Of a stretch of DNA of 64,000 nt, positions 40,209 through 54,000 are shown piece after piece; the first letter of the stretch is position 1, and each line of letters opens with the position of its first letter. The DNA is from Alternaria dauci (lineage: Eukaryota > Ascomycota > Dothideomycetes > Pleosporales > Pleosporaceae): positions 2,914,001 to 2,978,000 of the forward strand of contig NC_091273.1 in assembly GCF_042100115.1 (NCBI RefSeq), written 5' to 3'. The notes beneath the pieces are model-generated. The model saw only the letters and a program-made list of their open reading frames with translations. It did not search any database and was not told the DNA's origin. A program made the position numbers and the translations under genes.

Positions 40209-43200
40209 TTATAGATCGAACATCTTGACGTCCCCTGCCCTGAACTTCTCGCCAAGCGCCCTGACCTTCTCTTTAAATTGCCGCTTGATGTTTTCGGGCA
40301 TCGCTGAGAACCCTCCCATATCTTTGACCATGCTCCTCAGCTCGACTGGTAGTAGTGTCAGATAATCCATGTCGGGTGAGTTCACCATCTCCTCGAACTT
40401 CTCCTCGAACATCTTTTCGAACTTGTCCGCATCGATTCCGTATGGATAGCTACATCGGCTCTCATGCGGAATATTGGTGTAGCCGAGATCGCGTAATGTC
40501 CGATGCGCGAGTATCCTCATCTGCTGTTGACATTCAGTACAATACCAGCGCGATATCATGCCCGCACCAAGCTTCTTTATGCATGATTGATGAAAGTACT
40601 TTGTGGGACAGTCTCGATATGAGCAGACGACAGTATCCGTCTCTAGCGGTTCTCTATTCGGTACGGCAGCACGACAGTAGCAAATGTACTTCGTACCCGG
40701 ACGCTCGAACTCGTTGCGCTGGATATCCTGCAGCATACTCTGGGTAAGCTCCTGCTTCATGAAACTGTTCTTAGCGTAGAGTCGCTCAAAACGAAGCTCC
40801 TGCGCCATGAGAGCCCCAGGGCTGTGTCCATTCTTGAAGTCGGCATACTCCTTTTGTAAACGCGCGGGCACGCCGTCTGGGTTGCGATTGCGCGATCGGC
40901 TGGCAGGGTCTTCCATGAAATAGTTGATTAGATCGTCATCGATGAGCATCAAGCGGCCCTTAGTTCGATGATCCTTCTCGTACAGGGACAGCAGCTTCTC
41001 GCCACGGAGGCGGTTGAACGGCCCAGTACTACACAGCTCAACACAGGGCATCGCTAGATAGCACAGATCCGTCAAAGGATCGACACAGGAACAATCTACC
41101 CTTGAGTTAATATCTACCGTCAACATGCAAGTGCGATGTACTCACGAGGCTCGTGGAAAGGACAGTCGGGGACGTTGTTGTTCTCAAAAGAACACAAGGT
41201 ACTGTGCGCACATCCACTCCATGATGGTGGATATGGATCAGTGAGTTGATCAACGGCAAAATTGCGTACAAACCGGATCCAGTGAATGTGCTTGCCATGT
41301 TTTGTGACTGGCATAGATTCAGGCGAATGTACCGGTGACATCCCGTCAACGCGACTGGAAGCCATAGTCATTGGATTTACGATCGCCTCGGTCAACTTGC
41401 CTTCAGCTTTCGTACTCATCGAGTAAGATTGTAGCATCTCGTCAATATTCTCGACGTTGGTGTCGACCTTGGTCTCTCGTGGTGTACAAAGACCTTGCAC
41501 TGAGACGTCAGCCTCCTCTTCAACATCTTCGTCAATGTTTCCGTTGACGATCTCGTCCGATACAGACTGCTTCTTTGCTTTGCGCTTAGCTTCTCGTGCT
41601 TTCTTTGCTTTCTTCTTTTGTGAGACCACGGGATGGCCACTAACATGATCTTCCGTCTGGACAATGAAGCTCTCAGGCTCCTTCGACTCCCAGATAATCG
41701 GCGGCTTCACGGCACGGGTCTCGTCATATGCGTCGTCGAACGAGCTCCTAGCGGCTAGGAGGTCGGGGAAGTGACGAGAGTCGGAAGACCATCGAGCTGA
41801 CCCGGGTCGAGAAGCTTGAACTGGGCGCTTGCTTGGGATATTGCCCCAAACATGTGCCTTTGATATCTGCTTTGTCGGTGCACTTCCATTTGTAACAGTT
41901 TCCCAGTCATCGGAAGCTGTTTGAATGGGCTTTGTTGCGCGACCACGCACTGGAGCCGGTCCGCGCTCTGAAGCTTTAATGTTGATCACCATGACGGCGG
42001 CAGCTGGCCGACCAGGGGCTGAAGCAGGCAGCAAGGATAGTAGCGGGGTATCGTAGGGCTCGATATCCACATGGTAGAGTCCGTCATCGCCACTCACGCG
42101 CTTGTGACTGCTCTCAAGATGTCTTCGGTCCGGGATGTGAGCAGTTCTGGGCCGACGACGGGGCTGATCTTCCAACTGTTCGCTAAACAATGTTAGTCGC
42201 TATCCTCCTTTATTAATTTAACAGCTTTATCCCGCGCCTCTCTCTGTACCCTGATCGATCCGAGATAAATAAATGACAACATACCTCGGAACTGAATCGG
42301 TCTCGTGTATGGGGGTAACAGCACCACTGAGATCACTCGCACTAGACGCGAACTTCTCTCCGGTCTTCCAATCCTTGTCGGTATACCTCTCCTCTACAAT
42401 TCCGTAGGCTGTTCTGTTAGTATATCTAAGGTAACCGGCCCGCCGCATGCGCGATTCAGCATTGTCTTTGTTGAACAAGACAATGTCCTCGAGTACGGCT
42501 TGCTTAAAACCGTCGACGAGATTTAGGAACGCCTTGAGCTCTTTCCCCTGCAATCCTCTTGTTTTCGTGTTGCGCCTGAGTAGCCCGTTGATGCGGAAGG
42601 TGTCCAAGATGCGTTCCATTTCGGCTTCGATGTCGATGTCGGACGTGTCTTCATGAGCCTCGGCGAGCTTCCTAAGCCCTCTCTGGCTGACCTGTGTGCT
42701 ATACACATGAGCGTGATACTATGAAAGGGTTAGCAAATGGAATGAAGGATAGCCAGGCTGGTATAATCCAAGCACTTACTCGGAGCTGCCTCTCAATTTC
42801 CTCAACCTCTTCTGGATTACGCGGTCCGTCGGCGTCGTTGCTCGTTATGCTTTGGGTGGAATGCACGACTGAGTCAATATATCTGATCTCCGCTTGAGTG
42901 ATGATTCTCGATCTACTGGCTGCTCTTGCAAGACGTTTCGCGTCTTTTCTCTCACGCTTCGACGATGGCGTGTCGTCGTTGTCGTCATCGTCGTCGGGTT
43001 CTCGTTCTCTTCCGCGTTCTTCTGGCTCGGATTCGTCCGGCACGATGTTCCAGTCGACCTCGCCACAACCTTCGTAGACGGCACGTAAGCGCTCGGCGAT
43101 ATCGTGATGGCGCTTGTGATGTTGTTCGTCGATTGTCATGCAGTATTTACACGTGTGACCGCGAAGGCGCATGAACATAGTCTAGACAGATTTAGAGCGC

Positions 43201-43467
43201 TGATCGCGTCGTATATGTCGGACATGACGAACCTGATGAAAGCGCACGCATGGCTCACTGTGCCTGCCGAAACAAGACGCTCTCGCACCGGGGTGGCTCA
43301 GGGGGCGCTCACAGACTCCGCAGTGGTGTCTGGTGTGGTCAGCGACAGTACGTGTGTTGCGTGGCTGCCTCAGGAAGGATTCCGGCAGCCCAAACAAACA
43401 AACACTGCAAGATAACTTACTTGAGGGCCTCCGAATCCTCCCACTTGAAGAGTAAGCTGTTGCCCAT
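40209..43467 (-). CDS. Multi-exon zinc-binding protein with PHD-like finger
   Basis: Six exons on the minus strand: 43467-43421, 43329-43233, 43181-42780, 42718-42285, 42182-41146 and 41095-40209, with phases matching throughout, giving 967 aa. The N-terminus has a Cys/His cluster spread over exons 2-3 (HHCGVCE, C35, C43, then HTCKYC at 57-62), probably one or two zinc sites. An acidic DDDDDNDDT segment and helical regions follow. The middle is disordered and basic (KKKAKKAREAKRKAKK). A second Cys-rich zone (GCAHSTLC, DCPFHEPHCSC) spans the last intron. The C-terminal part has a PHD-like finger at about 808-865: CYC, then VCSYRDCPTKYFHQSC, then RWYCTEC. PHD fingers read histone tails, so a chromatin role is plausible, not shown. 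Small exons were inferred from frame and splice sites. Confidence 0.78.
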
Positions 43468-43983
43468 TTCGTATAGCAACTGGCGCTTTTCAGACTGATT
43501 GCACACGGTGTGGTCTGCGGCTGTAAAGAAAAGTAGTAGGTGGGGTTTTTGTTGTGCCAGTTCGAGTGGGGAAATAGGCGACACTTCTGCCTGGCCGCAG
43601 AATCTCTAGTGAATAAGACGCGTGATGATCTGAAATTATTCTCGCCAGCGCAGTGGGGTGAGGCACAGTGGTCGTGCGTGACGGTGTGTTTTCATAGCCC
43701 AAGGCTGACTACGTAATTGTGGAAAGAGCGAGTGAGTGCGACTGCGCAACGATGAAAATGGTTTCTGTAGAGACTGCATCCAACAAGATTGGAAAAACAC
43801 AGATCCGCGTCGTACTAAAGAAAACACCTCTCGTGTTGCGGAAAAGCGACTCGTCGTTGCGGTGAAAGATGCAGTGAACCGACGATCCTTACAGTTTCGC
43901 GTCGTTGCATCATCGTGGCCGGGACCAAGAACGGGATCTGAAGACACTGCAAACGCGCAAACAACAAATCAAGTACCGCCAAG
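43468..43983. other. Intergenic region
   Basis: Lies between the Egt1 stop (43984, minus) and the start of the zinc-finger gene (43467, minus), so it carries that gene's promoter. A minus-strand frame at 43636-43947 looks random. Confidence 0.5.
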
Positions 43984-46900
43984 CTAGGCATCCGAAACAA
44001 TACGCGCGCCGGCCCAGGCATAGGGATAGTTGCGTTGGTACCAATTGACGCTTCAACATATTAGTAACATGGCCTCGGCTGCAGTTGCCACTCTCTACTT
44101 ACAAGGTCTTTCGTCCAGCAATGCGCGGATGCGTCGCCCATGACCCACCAAGCGTGACGTTGTGTTTACCGTCGAAGAAGTCGGCTGCCTGCTGTCAACA
44201 TCGTCTCGTTATGTGTTGAGGAGCAGAAGCCCGTCGGATCCCCTCATACCTGTATAACCCGGGTACAGCTCCATTGGCTCAAAACCGTCGTGCTTCTCCA
44301 GCACAGTACTGGTCCATTCCCAAACACCTCCCAGGTCAGATTGGCCGCAGAGCTTGTTGCCCTTCTCGACCACTGAGACTGGATGCCAGTGTTTGAAGCC
44401 CACGTTCGTCCCTTCAAGGTCGATGAAGAGATCGCGTGGATTGAGATCAGATACCGTGCCGGAGTTGCCGTTGGACAAAGAGTGTGATGGTGGTGTCTCA
44501 AAAACTCCTTCGTTGATCAGATGCCTGCAGAATTTTAGCCAGAACTCCAAAGCGTTGCAAAGTACATCTCTTACCCGTTCACTGCCGGAATCGTGTTTCC
44601 AAGCGACCTCTCAAACTCTGGCTTCATGCCGTCGACGTAGCTGTAGATGCTTCGTGCTTCTTCCATCGTGGGGATACGACCGCCCATCCATTGCACACAG
44701 CCAGCTAGTTCGTCGTAGGATGCGACTACAGGCCAGTCCATGGCAAACTTCAGAGGGACAACGCCGTATACAGTGCGGACAAATTTGCCGTCTGTAATAC
44801 TCTGGGGTGAGCCGTTGGTGTCATCATGGTGACCGTTCACCACGCTGTCTCTCTTGCCAGTGCTTTTATCTTTCGCATCAGGGGTTGGCTGCATGCACCA
44901 CGACGCAGGTATAGCTACACGGAACAGTTAGCGAAGCCTGGTCAGAGATGTGGTCAAGCCAACACCAGCGACTCTACTGCAATGGTTACGTACCCGTCTT
45001 TCCTGTCTTCGACAGATATATGGCGTATTCTCCGTTCGTGATCGGGCGAGCCTTTGCGCGGAAGGACTTCACGTGCGCTGTACGGCGAGGTCTCTCATTA
45101 TCCCATCCAAAGTATCGTGTGGTCTTGAAATCATTCTCAGGGTCTTCAAGACCTATCTGGATGTCTGCTTCAGGAATTGTGAACCATTGGTTTTCGGTTG
45201 CCAGAGTCTGCGACTGCGCTGCATATGCTGCAAAGTCTGGAATCTTGGTCCCAGGAGGTGGCAGGACCTTGTCACTCTGGATCAGCATGTAAAGTAACGT
45301 CTCCAAATGCATGATTTCATGCTCAAAGCCGATCCAAAGTGCTCGAGACACGCGGCCGTTGGACACCGCCTCTCCTGAACTGTAGAGCGCTTCGACCGTG
45401 TTTCGCACACTCTCTTGGAACTCTAAAATAGTCTTCAGTGGCGGCCACTCCTCAGGAATCTCGGAGTGGGCATGGCACTGAGTTGGATCGTCGACATCGG
45501 GATCAACACCGCGCTCAAAGATCTTCCAAAAATAGGCAGGGTCTGAAGGCTTGCCTCCAGTGGCACGGGCAATGTGAATATCCAGGAATGTAGGAATGTG
45601 GCCGAGGTAGAAGATGCACTCGTTTCGAAGTTCGATAGGCTTGGAGAGTAGCTCTTCTTCGGGTATCATATCCTTTGAGACCGCATCCCAGGCAGTCCAA
45701 AGCTCTCGCCACTCGGCTAACGAGGGAACAGGGTTCGCCGCATACTCCTCTGGCTTGGTGGGGAAGAACACTGCAGGCTTGGAGACGAGATGTAGACCGT
45801 AATCTCCCTTGGAGTTCGCCCATACAACGTTCTCCGCGAGTCTGGCTCGTTCCCAAAGCTCCTTCACCTCCTCGCTGCTGTACTTGTAGGATTCCTCAAT
45901 GCGGATTCGTTCGTCCTGTTTGATTAAGACCCCGTCGACCGTAGTGTCTTTGCGTGGTGCGACAAAAGCATGATGTCTTCCAGCTTGGCTGTCGTACTCG
46001 CCAATGACCTCCCAATTTTGGATATCGAAAGCTTCCTCGCCCATGAGTGTATTTGCGTGCTTCAAGCCGTTAAGGATGAATTTGTGCGTTACACCGTTGC
46101 AGTCGTTGTACGCGTGGTAAACACGCTAGTTCAAACAGATGATTAGCGTGTGTCTTCATGCTATTCGTGACAACAGACTTACCTCGGGATCTTTGCATGA
46201 ATCGATACCGATAAGCATGGTATCGCCGGTGCGTAGGACCGTACCAAACCCAGCGAGGAATGGCGGCACCTCGTGCCGTTTGAAGTTGCCCAGGCTGGAG
46301 CCCAGCCAAAGGATTGTTTTTGGTTTCGCTGCGACTTCGGGCGTCTTCAGCCACTCTAGAGCATCGTCGTACGTGCCGTACAGTCCGAAGCACTTGACAT
46401 GCTTGTATCCCTCTGCATGCTTGGTTAGCGAAAATCGGAAGGGCGATGCACGTGGAGCACTCTAGCCTGGAATGATAAGGAGATAGAGGCATTGGTTTGC
46501 ACCATGCTGGCGCACATATATGCAGGTTCATGCAGGTCTGGACCACATATCCTGAATAGTGTATACTATGGCACGCCTGGTTTAAGTCTCACCCCTCCTC
46601 TGGGACATCGTTTATTATGAGACAATTGCTTACCTATAGGGATTTTGCCGAATGTTCTCTCCAGTTCTGGAAGGGACAGGTCGACGGCATAATACTCAAT
46701 GTCCTTGCCAAGACGGTCGGCAGCCTGCAAAAGTATGTTCACCTTTCTAAGATTGCTACACAAGTATTAGTACTCACGAAGCACAGGGCTCGTTTCCAAT
46801 CTCTTGTCAAGTAAGAGCCGAGATCCTACCCGCTCCCCAGTTCCACGATGATGGATTTGGATGGAATTCGTTCGGCGATTTTATCCGCATATGTCTCTAA

Positions 46901-47217
46901 GACCTCGATTTCGGCATTGGTTAAGTAGTACCTGGCGCCGCCAACTTGATCAGCTAAGAGCCCAAGCATGCCATGAGTGAAACTGCTCACTCTTCTTGGT
47001 ATGTGATTTCTTCGAACAATCGGAGGCCTTCTTGGCTAGTAGAAGAGAAGTGGGGTTAGCGTGCATCTGGTGTTGGTTGCATCGTCGCTTACTCGTAGAG
47101 CAGCAACGTTGGCAGCTTCTTTTCGCCACCATTCTTCGGCCGCAAACCCTTCTTGATATCAGCGAGGATATCAGACTCGGCAGTTTCTGTGCGAATATCG
47201 ATTATCTTGGTCGCCAT
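43984..47217 (-). CDS. egt1: Ergothioneine biosynthesis protein Egt1 (fused methyltransferase and sulfoxide synthase)
   Basis: Ten exons on the minus strand: 47217-47093, 47035-46991, 46931-46830, 46755-46634, 46412-46183, 46125-44994, 44914-44575, 44524-44250, 44184-44103 and 44050-43984. All phases match, giving 839 aa, in the usual Egt1 range. Residues 1-300 form the EgtD-like SAM-dependent histidine methyltransferase (VELGSG motif, VKCFGLYGTYDDALEWL, LWLGSSLGNFKRHE). The DinB-like domain has LGHIPTFLDIH and HEIMHLE, matching the HxxxHxE iron site. The C-terminal FGE-sulfatase domain includes RRTAHVKSF, GGVWEWT, GYTADFFDGKHNV, LGGSWATHP and RNYPYAWAGARIV. Together the domains trimethylate histidine to hercynine and couple it oxidatively with cysteine; a separate Egt2 lyase completes ergothioneine. 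The 221-nt intron 4 is the least certain join. Confidence 0.93.
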
Positions 47218-49310
47218 GTTTCTGTGATGCTTGGTTTTGGACAGTATGGTGAATTGGTATGTTTGTCAAAGGCTGTTTTACTAACCATACACAATGCCGA
47301 GGGCTGCGCAATACTTATACGGGGCGAGAAGTACGTAATGTGGGTACTCGGATGCTTATGCCGTGCGGTAGCTGACGGTAACTAGAGGACCGGTAATGTT
47401 TCTAATGGAATAGTGTCGAATGCAAAGTCTCGCCAGTGAGCAGATACTGCAACACTGCTTGGCTAGCGACTGCAGTGGTAATATGCCTCGCAACCTCGCT
47501 ACAAATCAAGACGTGCGTTTTCTTCACGACTAAAAGCGGTACGACGGGAACGCCTACGCAGCTCGAGCACAACATCAACAACAACCCCACCTAGGCAAAT
47601 TGCACTGCTCCTAGAGCGATCCGGAAGCATGGTAGCTGGAACGTCCAGCGTCGTTGTGAAGGCCATAATGCTGACGTCATTGTTTGCCGGCTAGGGAAGG
47701 GGACGGCGGGACTCCGGGAGGAAGAACATTGAGCAGCTCTAGGGAAGCCGACGCCAGACAAAAGCATTCAGGAACATGCTGCACGACGGCCTGTTCTTCG
47801 GTCGCGAACTCTGGCTGACCGCGACAAGTTCGTGACGATCACGCTGGCTGTTGCGGGGTCGACGGCTTGCTGCATAAGCAATGCCGTCACAGTGGAGGGA
47901 GTGGACACATTACAAAGACATTGGGTGTGGTGAGTACAATGTGATTGGCCATGTGCGCGCCCTGCTAGGCAGAATCGGCGTGGGCATGGGCGGAGTGCAG
48001 TACCAGCGGAGCGAGCAGATGAACGAAAGCAAGGTGATAAGAGCAAAAGAGCGAGAGCGACGGTTTGATACATGAGGAAACCCCAGGATGATAAACCACA
48101 ATCTTACCTGTGTAGTCGCATGTCCAGGTGCGGCACCTGCGCGGAACACCAGCGCGCGGACATGTCCGCACACTTGCCCATCGGCAAGCTGCCAGCCTAG
48201 GTAGGCAGACTCACCATGGACATGAGGCCAGCGCTCGTGCTGAACCGCCATGAGCCGACCATCGGGTCACATATCCAGTACGTCCGACGTCATGTTGAAT
48301 ACAAGAAGGTACTTAGGCTCACGCGCTGCCCCGGCCAAGATCCAGGAACGCTCCAGTCTCCCTTCCAATATCATTCAGCACTCGGATCCCACCAAGGTCT
48401 GGAACCTTGCAAGACGAGTTCTGATATGAGCCGTCCAAGCAGACTGCTCTTACGGGACTCCCTTTCATGTGCGCATGTCAGAGACCATGATGCCTCACCG
48501 ATGAGCGGTCGCCTCGAATGACGCTGCGCATTTACATGCAGAATCACAACATGGCTTGACCCTTGCATAGAACATCACAACACCACCGCCATGACCAGAC
48601 GGACAGCACCCGCTAGAGCCAAACCTGATCCGAGCACCACCGGCCATCTCCGTATGTTCTCTGAAACGTCGAAGATGCGGGGCGGATGCTATCCGAACAG
48701 CCACCAAATCATCTTCCCCTTGGTAGATTCATCAGTCATGGACCTGAGGTAACCGAGACAACGCCATCGAAGAACATGTGTGTAAAGTATCCCTTCCCGT
48801 AGTGGACAATACAACCAATACGGCGCCCCGAGTGCTCTGAGTCGCTGATGCTGAAAAGGCCTGGTACTGAGTCTGACTGCTGCAAGCCTCCCGGCAACCC
48901 CTAATATCCTTCCAGTTGTCCAAGGGCAGGTGGAATTGTCCCGTTTCTTGAATACGAATGTTTTCACTGAACAACTATTACGAGTCGGGTGTCTGGCTGT
49001 CAATCGCTTCTACCCCACGACAGCCCTGGAGGCTTTGCGCCACTGCTCTACTCGAGGTTTGATGGCACTTGTTGTTCCCGGGATCCGCGGCAGCACTCAG
49101 CCTTTGGACAATATTGAGCAAGCCCACGCTTGAAACAGCTAGTCTTCATAGCAACGTCCACTACTGTCACCGTGATAAAGAACTCTCTCAGCCAAACCAC
49201 ATCGAAGCCTGCATCCGTAACATCTTTGCGTTTGCATCACAGACATCAGTCACATCCTCTCTTGTTGCTTACCAAGGTCAAGACACAGTAAGGGCTGTAG
49301 TACCGGCGGC
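47218..49310. other. Intergenic region between divergent genes
   Basis: A 2.1-kb gap without a supported gene. Short frames on both strands overlap. A CCTAGGTAGG palindrome-like motif recurs near 48197. It presumably contains the Egt1 promoter and that of the plus-strand gene at 49311. Confidence 0.5.
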
Positions 49311-50300
49311 ATGGACCGTACCAAAGCTTTTTCCCAGCCGCGGGGCCTCGCCACGACCAACGGCATCTTCCCTCCCAACGAAGCTCCTACTTGGTCTTGC
49401 AGAATCTCCAAGCTGCAACCCGAGAAGGAATTCTTGGAGGATGGTCTCGCCAACTGTGTTACATACCTACAAGTTCTGCGCAAGAAGCAGGCTCGAACCG
49501 AACAGCGATTGGTCACCGATCCTTTATTATCCAGGAAAAAGAGGAAGAAGATCGAACAGGGCAAACGCGAACTGGAGAGAGAGATCAAGCACCGAGAGCG
49601 AGACGAGCAGGCTTTCCTGAACAACCTCCAGGCGTGCAAAGCAAACCTCTACGTCGCCGAAACCATCTCGATGCCATCTACAGCCATCTCATCGACAATC
49701 TCGGACATTGCCTCCCTCTCGACGCAATGCTCATACCCAGCCGACGTGCAAACCGACTTCACCGAGATGAGCTGGAATGGCTGGACGGACGACACGGTAC
49801 TCTCACCCTTTGAAAAAGAGAGCAATAGCCCCTTGGTCGCAGAGGATGTCGCTCCGGACGAGTGTTCAGAGATTGGCGACATTGGCAAGACGAAACTGGA
49901 GGGCTTTGAGCAATCTCTTGCTGTTCTGCCATTCGAGCATGTCGAGTCCAGACGGCAGGTGTTGCCTAACACACAGAAGCATGCCTCGTTGAGGGCCGAG
50001 GCTGCAGTCTTCCAGCCTCAGCATATACACCCAGGTCAACACGATGCTATCGATCAACAACTAAGCCAACTCCATCTCTCTTCCATGATGGCAGTCACTG
50101 CTCTGAAGATAAGGGCGCTGGAGCTCCTGGAGAGACGTCTTGTTAGTGACGCGGGCATTGTTCCAGTACGACGGCGAAGCTCACTTGCGGATATTGACGA
50201 AGAGCCTGAGATGCAGGCAGGAGCCAACTGCACAGCGCAGCAAAAGCCAAGCAAGTTCACTGTAGCCAGAAATCTCAGGATTAGGACAAGCTCTCTTTGA
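49311..50300 (+). CDS. Coiled-coil hypothetical protein
   Basis: A single exon of 329 aa with an ATG start. Residues 35-110 form a strongly charged helix (EKEFLEDGLANCVTYLQVLRKKQARTEQRL, then SRKKRKKIEQGKRELEREIKHRERDEQ), a likely coiled coil. The middle (115-200) is Ser/Thr/Asp-rich and disordered (STAISSTISDIASLSTQ). A second helical stretch lies near 245-270 (LSSMMAVTALKIRALELLERRL), followed by a basic RRRSS motif of the sort phosphorylated by PKA-type kinases. No known domain. A fungal-specific scaffold protein is the best description. Confidence 0.65.
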   Translation: MDRTKAFSQPRGLATTNGIFPPNEAPTWSCRISKLQPEKEFLEDGLANCVTYLQVLRKKQARTEQRLVTDPLLSRKKRKKIEQGKRELEREIKHRERDEQAFLNNLQACKANLYVAETISMPSTAISSTISDIASLSTQCSYPADVQTDFTEMSWNGWTDDTVLSPFEKESNSPLVAEDVAPDECSEIGDIGKTKLEGFEQSLAVLPFEHVESRRQVLPNTQKHASLRAEAAVFQPQHIHPGQHDAIDQQLSQLHLSSMMAVTALKIRALELLERRLVSDAGIVPVRRRSSLADIDEEPEMQAGANCTAQQKPSKFTVARNLRIRTSSL

Positions 50301-51038
50301 CGAGAGAACACGGTGGCATGTCAGGCAGATGTCCCATAACACCCCACAGCACTTGGTCGCATTGGTAGAATCCCGCTCTCATTGGCGCGTTTGCGTGTTC
50401 TCGATCCCGCACTCTTCCATGTCGTTCGATCGCTCTCGATGACACCTTGTTCAAGTTTCAGAGAGGCGGCAGCCAGCGTTGGCGAGCGGACGGGCGGGCA
50501 AACACTGTCCAAGGAAGATGCATTGTTTACTCGTTCAGATGCCAAATGGCAAGAAGCTACATGCTGCTGCAACGTTAGTGTTGAAAATGTACATTTTGAT
50601 TCTTCCACATGTCAGATGGCCTCGGCCCATCGCTGCCGTTTTAGGTGAAGCGGATTGCCCCACACTGTGCCGTCATAACAGCACACACCCGTGTTTGCGC
50701 GCCTTGCAGCCAGGCGAACGACCACTCTCCTCGCCTACACGTTCAACATCCGCACGCTAGCTGGAGTTCAACACTCTGTGCATTACTGGATCCGCACCGA
50801 AGACGCGCGATTTTCCCTTTGTCCAGGAAGAGACGGAGCCTCGAGCCGCGCTGCTTGGCCCCAACCAGGACCTCCACCTCCATCCCGGCACTTCATACAG
50901 CAGACCACTGCGCAGTGCCTGCATAGCGTCGCGGCAAGCTCGCGTCGAAGCCGTCCCTGCAATATAACCGGCGACCCCCTCACCCAGCTCGCGCCCGAAG
51001 ACTCGACGCCTTTTTTCAATTGCCTCGTCTCATCCAAC
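50301..51038. other. Intergenic region, CHO2 promoter
   Basis: No separate gene is supported. Frames on both strands from 50.3 to 51.0 kb overlap each other and the start of CHO2. Pyrimidine-rich tracts precede the start codon. Confidence 0.5.
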
Positions 51039-54000
51039 ATGGCCGATGTTAGCAATGGATCCAAGGAGGACGACAGCCAGCTACGCGAGCGGCCGTCGGC
51101 TAAGCCACTGCATCTCAACAACGCAGACGATGCTAAGCAAAGGGTTCTCGAGCTGAATGGCCGAGAAGATAAGAAGCATAAAGATGACAACAAGAAGCGA
51201 ACATATGGAAGGACGCCAGACGGCACAGGTATGTCTCCTCGGGTGCTGTGCCCAGGCAAGAACGAGTATCACGCATGCATGGCGCATCCGCTCCGACTCT
51301 GAGCCGCTGACACTGACACTGCGCCTGTAGTCTTCGTCGTTCCACAAACTCACGACATGGTCTCACAGCTACTCTCGCCCTCGCAGCCCAAGAACCTGTC
51401 GGATATAGCAGTCCTCGCCGTGCTTGCTGCCATGATCTTGACCTTCGTCGTACTGCCCAAAAGCGCCCGCATACCTGTATTCGCAATCGTCTTCCTCTTC
51501 TGGCGCGCCTGTTATAATGCCGGCATTGGCTGGTTGCTCGACGGCCAGTCTAAGCACAACCGTCTCGTCCTGTGGGCGAAACAAAGCCACATCTTCGAGA
51601 AGCCTGAATCAGGCAACAACCCACGTCCCGCGCTGTACAAGCTTCTGAAGCGGGAATTAGAGACCAAGATCCCAAACGACTACAAGTTTGAAGAGGCGCC
51701 GCTCGAGTACAACACGTGGCTCGTGTTCAGGCGCGTCGTAGACCTCATACTCATGTGTGATTTTGTGTCGTACTGCCTTTTCGCCCTCGCCTGCTTCAAC
51801 CGCCCCCAGGAGAGTTTTTTCCTGTGGCTCCTGCGATGGACGACGGGTATTGTCTTATTTCTTTTCAACCTCTGGGTCAAGCTAGACGCTCACAGAGTTG
51901 TAAAGGACTTTGCTTGGTAACCACCTTACTTGCACAGCACCTTGGAACCATGGCTCACCATTCTTAGGTATTGGGGCGATTTCTTCTTTCTCATCGACCA
52001 AAGCTTGACATTTGATGGCGTCTTTGAGATGGCACCGCAGTAAGAGGCCCCATGACGATTCTGGTTGAACAAGACACTAACGCGCCACCCCTCACCCAAA
52101 GCCCAATGTACTCGATAGGCTATGCTGGGTATTATGGTATTGCCCTCATGATGGCAAGCTACAAAGTCCTAGCAATCTCCATCATCGCCCATGCAGCCCA
52201 ATTTGCCTTCCTGTCGATAGTAGAGGAGCCTCACATAAATCGTTTGTACAATCCTCCGCCGCCCCGCCGTACGCACCATAATTCTACGGATCTTGCCACA
52301 GAAGACCGACCCAAAACTAGCCAGTCTGATGTCGCCTTCTCCGAGCCAGTCTACGATCCCACCAAGCACCAACCTGCCCAAACGCACCACATTGTAGGGC
52401 CTCTTAACACGGATTTCCACCGATCCATTGATCTTACGGTAGTATTGCTTTCGTTCTACATGTTTTGCTTGGCGACACTGACCCCCAATACGTGGCCGGT
52501 ACGAACGTTCCTCTTCATCAACGCATTCGCTTGGCGGCTTTGGTACGCATTGGGATTGGGCTATATCCTGGATCGTCAGTCCAAGAAGAAAAACTGGACT
52601 AAACACTTCATCAAGTACGGCGACACCAAGGAGGAAGCTTGGCGTCAATGGAAATCCCTGTACCACATGAGTACAACCATGAGCCATGCAAGCTTCGTCG
52701 CTGTGGCGTGGAAGATGTACAGTCTTCCATCAGACGGTCTGAATGGTCTGACTCTCTTTCGCCACGTTCTTGGTGCAGGTTTGATTGTACTTCAGCTCTG
52801 GGTTGCCATGAGCATCTACGAGTCACTTGGCGAGTTTGGATGGTTTTGTGGAGACTTCTTCTACGATCCACCCTCGAAGTCATTGACTTACTCCGGCATC
52901 TATCGCTTCTTGAACAATCCTGAGCGAGTTCTTGGATTAGCCGGTGTCTGGGGCGTAGCGCTCATCACCTGGAGCCCGGCGATCTTCTACCTTGCCACGA
53001 CCGCACACGTTCTCAATCTCGTGTTTCTTCAGTTCGTCGAGAAGCCTCATGTAATCAAGGTGAGTGCAGAATGACTTGGAGTAGCTTGGCGACTATAGGC
53101 ACCTGTCCAGATTGTTTCAACGTCTGGAAGTCGCCGACATGTCGAATTTGCCACATCTGTCTATTCAAGCCTTACTGACTGTAACATGTGTAGTTGTATG
53201 GTCAAAACCTACGCGAGATGTCTGGTGTCAGCAAAACCGTACGTCAAGCACTACCAGACCCGGTTCGCCAATGGCAATCAGCAGCCGATGAGTATCTCAA
53301 CTCTACCATGGAGTTCATTGAAAACTTCCTGGATAGCGCAAGACCGAAAGTGGCTGCCAAGGTCGATGCCTTTGTCAAGGACATTACGAGTCTTTTCAAG
53401 TCCTACCCAACGCGCATCCCTGTCACTAGTCGTTCGTCGGAGCCATCTGGTCTTGATTCCAGACAGTACAAGCTTGAGATTGAAGGTACCCGCTCACCGC
53501 CAACGGTTGAGCAGCAAAAGAACGGTGGTCGAGAAGGAGAACTCGCGCGAACCCCAGCGGTCCGTACAAATGACTTCCAGACACTCATTCTCGAATACGG
53601 TGCGCCGATCAGAGTCCGTTGGCAAGCACCCCTCAACCACAGCAAGAAAGACTGGATCGGCTTGTACATGGTTGCCGACAACCAATCTCGGGACGTTACA
53701 CGCATCAGCTCGAACGGGCGATGGGTAGCCACGAATCCAGATGTTTTTGACTCGGCTCGAGCTGACGATGGCATTCTTGTCTCTGATAAACTTGTGCCTG
53801 CCAATGCAGACGACGAAGAATCGTCTGATTGCTACACTGGTGAGGTTGAGTTCCGCGGAGATAAGCTCTGGTGGACTACTGGTGTGTTTGAGTTCCGCTA
53901 TCACCACGGCGGTCGGCATCACGTCATGGCGCTCTCGCAAGCTTTTGAGATTCGGATTCCAAGGTTCGACGAGGATGATGTGGAGGTGGATGCCAATGGC

